Shown one piece after another: positions 6,926-9,643 of a stretch of 9,643 bases of DNA (positions within the stretch are counted from its first letter, which is position 1; the number at the start of each line of letters is the position of its first letter). A program made the position numbers and the translations under genes. This DNA comes from an uncultured Campylobacter sp. Lineage in GTDB: Bacteria; Campylobacterota; Campylobacteria; Campylobacterales; Campylobacteraceae. Under the pieces are notes generated by a model. It was not told the DNA's origin, ran no database searches, and saw only the letters and a list, made by a program, of their open reading frames with translations. The stretch is taken from assembly GCF_938018035.1 (NCBI RefSeq), contig NZ_CALIJF010000058.1, forward strand, positions 1 through 9,643. Direction: 5' to 3'.

Positions 6926-6946
6926 ATTTAGTCAGGTTTATACCGT

Positions 6947-7000
6947 GGGGTTGAAACTTAGCTGTCAAAGCGACTAAACAATTAATTTTATTTCAGCCCC
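6947..7000 (+). terminator. Long-loop hairpin after hisF
   Basis: GGGGTTGAAA (6947-6956) pairs with TTTCAGCCCC (6991-7000) over ten positions, one of them U-G. A small inner hairpin is possible in the loop, with TTA plus GTC (6958-6966) against GACTAA (6972-6977). The hairpin begins 21 bases after the hisF stop. The following sequence, TCTTTATCTTGCAAGTTTTTT, is only loosely T-rich, so this could be a terminator or another structured RNA element. Confidence 0.35.
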
Positions 7001-7003
7001 TCT

Positions 7004-7209
7004 TTATCTTGCAAGTTTTTTGACAAGTATTATTTTGCTTAGGTAAAATTTATTCGTTTTAGCTAAATCATAAGCTTTTTTAAATACTTTTCCATCTTCT
7101 ACCCGCCACCTGCGCTGCTACCACTATGGAAGATAATGGTACAGCTCTCATAGATATTTACTTGATTTATTTTAATTTCATCTGATACTTTACGACGAAA
7201 AAATTTCAA
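7004..7209 (-). pseudogene. Possible frameshifted gene remnant
   Basis: Reading the minus strand, an open frame from 7209 gives about 35 residues including KVSDEIKINQVNIYES and a Ser/Gly-rich end, stopping at TAG 7101-7099. Shifting the frame at that point gives a further segment, VEDGKVFKKAYDLAKTNKF then YLSKIILVKKLAR, to TAA at 7006-7004. Both halves look like natural protein rather than random translation, and a single one-base loss near 7100 would join them. I do not recognise the family. No ribosome binding site or ATG start is visible, so this is at best the decayed 3' part of a small gene. Confidence 0.28.
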
Positions 7210-7230
7210 AATTTAGCTTTAAATTTATCG

Positions 7231-7245
7231 TTATTTTGCTATGAT
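7231..7245 (+). promoter_or_regulatory. Putative promoter of the nucleoside phosphorylase-like gene and rlmN
   Basis: TTATTTTGCTATGAT contains a good -10 box, TATGAT (7240-7245), preceded by the T-rich TTTTGC that is typical of Campylobacter sigma-70 promoters, with an AT-rich region further upstream. Transcription would begin near 7252, about 25 bases before the ATG at 7277. Confidence 0.45.
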
Positions 7246-7276
7246 TAGAGAAAATAATGAAAGCGTGAATGCGTAA

Positions 7277-7822
7277 ATGATAATCTCTGCCGGACGAAAT
7301 GAAATTTTTAATTTTGCCCTGCCTATGGGCGTAGGGCTAATGGATATGAGTATAAATTTGACTAAATTTTTATGCGAAAATAGGCAAAACTTACCGAGTG
7401 AGATCATTTTCGTGGGTTCTGCAGGGCTATATAAAGAGGGCGAAATTCTAAAAATTTATGAAAGTAGATCGGCTGTAAACTACGAGATATCGGCGCTTTA
7501 TGAGCTTTCATACTCTCCGATTAGCTATGAAATTATAGCTAGGAATTCTGCCAATGTTTCATATGAAACAATAACTAATAGCTCAAATTTTATCACGACC
7601 GATAAAAAATCCGCGCTAAAATTCTTTGAACGAGGTTATTTTTTAGAAAATATGGAATTTTTTGCGGTTCTCAAGGTAGCACAAAAATTTCAAATTCCCG
7701 CTTACGGAATTTTTTGTGCGACGAATTTTTGTGATTCAAATGCTCACACGGATTTTTTAAAAAATCACGCCGCCGCAAAAGAAAATTTAACTAAATATCT
7801 AAAAACTAAGGCATTAATTTGA
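7277..7822 (+). CDS. Short nucleoside phosphorylase-like protein
   Basis: The 181-residue protein resembles a compact member of the nucleoside phosphorylase/MTA-SAH nucleosidase (NP-I) superfamily. Supporting features are an N-terminal strand MIISAGRNEIFNFALPMGVG, the glycine motif FVGSAGLYKEGE (about 45-56) in the position of the family's G-[ST]-[AS]-G loop, and ENMEFFAVLKVAQKFQIPA (about 133-151), which matches the family's conserved Met-Glu segment that contacts the ribose. The usual general-acid segment (SD in nucleosidases, TN in trimeric phosphorylases) corresponds to ATNF near 157. The chain is about 50-100 residues shorter than characterised enzymes (about 230-290). Activity is therefore uncertain, and substrates cannot be told from the sequence. 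A TAA lies immediately upstream in frame, so ATG 7277 is the earliest ATG; no strong ribosome binding site precedes it. Its TGA overlaps the TTG of rlmN. Confidence 0.7.
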   Translation: MIISAGRNEIFNFALPMGVGLMDMSINLTKFLCENRQNLPSEIIFVGSAGLYKEGEILKIYESRSAVNYEISALYELSYSPISYEIIARNSANVSYETITNSSNFITTDKKSALKFFERGYFLENMEFFAVLKVAQKFQIPAYGIFCATNFCDSNAHTDFLKNHAAAKENLTKYLKTKALI

Positions 7823-8928
7823 AAAACATCTTTGATTTTACGATGAAAGAGCTTGAAAATTTCGTCGAACCAAAATTTAGAGCCAAGCAAATTTACGAAT
7901 GGATTTACAAAAAGAATGTGGACGACTTCGCACAAATGCTAAATCTACCAAAAGAGATCCGTCAAAGTTTAGCCCAAAATTTTTATTTAGACCCCCTTAA
8001 ATGCATCAGATCCGAAACAAGTAGCGACGGCAGTATCAAATACCTTTTCGCTCTCAAAGACGGCAAGACGATCGAAAGCGTTCTGCTACCGATGAAGGAT
8101 GAGCTGCGAGATGAAAACGAAAAAGTTATAAGACACGCGCGCTACTCAATCTGCGTAAGTTCGCAAGTGGGTTGCAAAATTGGCTGTAGCTTCTGTCTGA
8201 CAGCAAAAGGTGGTTTCGTACGGAATTTAACTCCAGGCGAAATCGTGGCTCAAATTTGGCTCATCAAGAAAATGAACGCGATCCCGTACGAGCGCCGCGT
8301 CAATGTCGTATATATGGGGATGGGCGAACCGCTTAATAACCTAGACAACGTTGCCAAAGCCGTGCAAATTTTAAAAGAAAACGACGGACTCGCAATAGCG
8401 CCGCGTCGCCAAACGATAAGTACAAGCGGACTTTCTACGCAGATAAAAAAGCTGGGCGAAATGGATCTTGGCGTGCTGCTTGCAATCTCGCTGCATGCAG
8501 TGGATGACGAACTGCGTGAAAAACTAATGCCGATAAATCGCGCCTACAATATCGCATCGATCATGCAGGCGGTGCGCGAGTTCCCAATCGATCTGCGAAA
8601 GCGCGTGATGTTTGAATACCTAATGATCGATGGCGTAAACGATCGCCCAAGCGATGCCAAAACGCTAGTGAAGCTTCTGCACGGCATCCGCGCAAAAGTA
8701 AATCTGATCTATTTTAATCCGCACGAAGGCTCGAGCTTTGGCAGACCAAGCCCTGAAAATATGGTGAAATTTCAAGACTATCTATGCGCGCACGGCATAA
8801 CATGTACGATCCGCCAGAGCAAGGGGCTAGATATCAGTGCAGCGTGCGGACAGCTCAAACAAAGAAATGAGCAGGGTAAAATTTTAGATCAAAATGGCGT
8901 CAATATGGATAAAATTTTAAAAAGATAG
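7819..8928 (+). CDS. rlmN: Dual-specificity RNA methyltransferase RlmN
   Basis: The 369-residue radical-SAM enzyme makes 2-methyladenosine at A2503 of 23S rRNA and at A37 of certain tRNAs. The N-terminal accessory domain (1-90) includes KFRAKQIYEWIY at 19-30. The radical-SAM cluster motif is C119-KIG-C123-SF-C126, followed by MGMGEP at 166-171, STSGL at 201-205, ISLHA at 223-227 and FNPHEGSSFGRP at 299-310. Cys343 in AACGQL is the methyl-carrying cysteine (Cys355 in E. coli), and Cys112 corresponds to E. coli Cys118. All key residues are present and length is normal. The start is TTG, overlapping the previous stop as TTGA, with TAAGG (7807-7811) seven bases upstream; this supports translational coupling. 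The conserved FDFTMKELENF start agrees with the TTG rather than the ATG at codon 9. I see no terminator before the next frame 66 bases on. Confidence 0.96.
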   Translation: MKNIFDFTMKELENFVEPKFRAKQIYEWIYKKNVDDFAQMLNLPKEIRQSLAQNFYLDPLKCIRSETSSDGSIKYLFALKDGKTIESVLLPMKDELRDENEKVIRHARYSICVSSQVGCKIGCSFCLTAKGGFVRNLTPGEIVAQIWLIKKMNAIPYERRVNVVYMGMGEPLNNLDNVAKAVQILKENDGLAIAPRRQTISTSGLSTQIKKLGEMDLGVLLAISLHAVDDELREKLMPINRAYNIASIMQAVREFPIDLRKRVMFEYLMIDGVNDRPSDAKTLVKLLHGIRAKVNLIYFNPHEGSSFGRPSPENMVKFQDYLCAHGITCTIRQSKGLDISAACGQLKQRNEQGKILDQNGVNMDKILKR

Positions 8929-8994
8929 AAAAAAATCGGCGATTATTTTCAGACCGTAAGGCAGATCGGCAAAAAAATTTATAACGGAGTAGCA

Positions 8995-9643
8995 ATGGAT
9001 GCGCAAAAAATAATGGATGAGATCGGCGTCTTCTTAGACAGATCGCTGCTTAAAAAATCCTAGATTACAAAGGCGGAAATTATCCGCTTTATCGAGGCAA
9101 AATGGGCGGAGGCGGACGATGAGAAATACCGCGTCTACGACTCATACATCTACGCGGCGCGCATGGTGAATGAGTACAAATGGGCGGGCGACGCCCCAAA
9201 TATGCTGCGCTGGCTAGGCGAGATGGATAAGCACGCCAGAAGCAATGAAAATCCGCCCTACGTGAGCGATTATTACAAGGGCGAATGCTGCTTGGAGTGC
9301 GGCGCAGAGCAGGAGGCGCTTAAATTTTTGCGCAAAAGCTACGAAGCGAATGAGGAGTATCTTTTCACTCGCAGCCCAAAGGTCGCGGAGTTTTTTAATG
9401 CACATCTTGCGGAACCTAAAATTTTGCCTAAATTTGAAGATGAGGAATACGAGGACTTTAGTTTCCCGCTGCGGCTGGAGTATTTCGGTAAAGCTTTAGA
9501 GCAAGAGGGCGAGTTTCGCTGCGCGTTTTTAGATGAAGACGGCGAGGAGACGGACGAGCCAAATCGCGCGCAATCGGACGCGCTAGAGCTTCTAAAGCAA
9601 AATCAGGAAGAAATTTTAACGGGCATCTTAGCTGAAATTTTAA
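8995..9643 (+). pseudogene. TPR-like/acidic protein gene interrupted by in-frame TAG, runs off the window
   Basis: An ATG at 8995, five bases after GGAG (8986-8989), opens 22 codons (MDAQKIMDEIGVFLDRSLLK and two more) and then meets TAG at 9061-9063. The same frame stays open for the remaining 193 codons to the right edge. Translation across the TAG is smooth (LLKKS-stop-ITKAEIIRFIEAKW), so a point mutation in one gene is the simplest reading. Beyond it are helical, TPR-like segments (YYKGECCLECGAEQEALKF near residues 107-125) and an acidic C-terminal part that may be the start of a second domain, with a helix LELLKQNQEEILTGILAEIL at the edge that recalls DUF6985-type proteins (weak). The codon style matches the neighbours. 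A shorter product from ATG 9163 is possible. Function is unknown. Confidence 0.5.

Larger units (their letters stand above)
6926..7276. other. 351-base intergenic region after hisF
   Basis: No intact gene is present. In order it holds a possible hairpin downstream of hisF (6947-7000), a T-rich segment at 7016-7021, a possible decayed minus-strand gene (7004-7209) and the promoter region of the next plus-strand gene (from about 7231). It is markedly richer in A+T than the flanking hisF gene. Confidence 0.55.

Noticed and set aside
9061..9063. TAG as a recoded pyrrolysine or selenocysteine codon.
   Set aside because: Selenocysteine uses TGA, and pyrrolysine insertion is not expected in Campylobacterota. 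No recoding hairpin is evident, so a nonsense mutation or sequence error is simpler.

Overview
The window looks like a chromosomal segment of a Campylobacterota member, most probably a Campylobacter of the relatively GC-richer group (C. gracilis, C. showae, C. rectus or similar). The evidence is protein style (RNase J with a long N-terminal extension, the ksgA-rnj gene pair), the abundance of AAATTT/AAAATTTT words, and TTG starts. The genus is inferred from family resemblance, not from a search, and the species is a guess.

Layout. Bases 1-289 hold no convincing gene. A minus-strand cluster runs from 5913 down to 290: rsmA/ksgA (16S rRNA dimethyltransferase), rnj (RNase J), a 338-base non-coding gap, kdsD (arabinose-5-phosphate isomerase), rluB-type pseudouridine synthase, and ybaK (Cys-tRNA(Pro) deacylase). 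Genes on each side of the gap are tightly packed: 20-base and 1-base overlaps and a 15-base spacer. A divergent intergenic region (5914-6004) carries a perfect 17-base inverted repeat. Plus-strand genes follow: hisF (imidazole glycerol phosphate synthase cyclase subunit, with an internal insertion of about 54 residues), a 351-base spacer with a possible minus-strand gene remnant, a short nucleoside-phosphorylase-like gene, rlmN (rRNA/tRNA m2A methyltransferase) joined to it by a TTGA overlap, and a final partial reading frame broken by an in-frame TAG.

Common theme. Five of the eight intact genes act on RNA or translation quality: RsmA and the RluB-type enzyme modify rRNA, RlmN modifies 23S rRNA and tRNA, YbaK clears mischarged tRNA, and RNase J degrades and processes RNA. 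kdsD feeds the LPS Kdo pathway and hisF histidine synthesis. From memory, parts of this order (ksgA-rnj with kpsF/kdsD and rlmN nearby in Helicobacter; ksgA, rnj, a pseudouridine synthase and rlmN near one another in C. jejuni) are old and conserved, so most of the window is ordinary core genome.

I see no defence system, CRISPR array, transposon, tRNA or rRNA. The unusual points are local: a degenerate tandem-repeat insertion inside HisF, the palindrome between divergent genes, an interrupted open frame at the right edge, a possible decayed gene after hisF, an AAATTT-dense non-coding gap, and a minimal nucleoside-phosphorylase-like protein coupled to RlmN.
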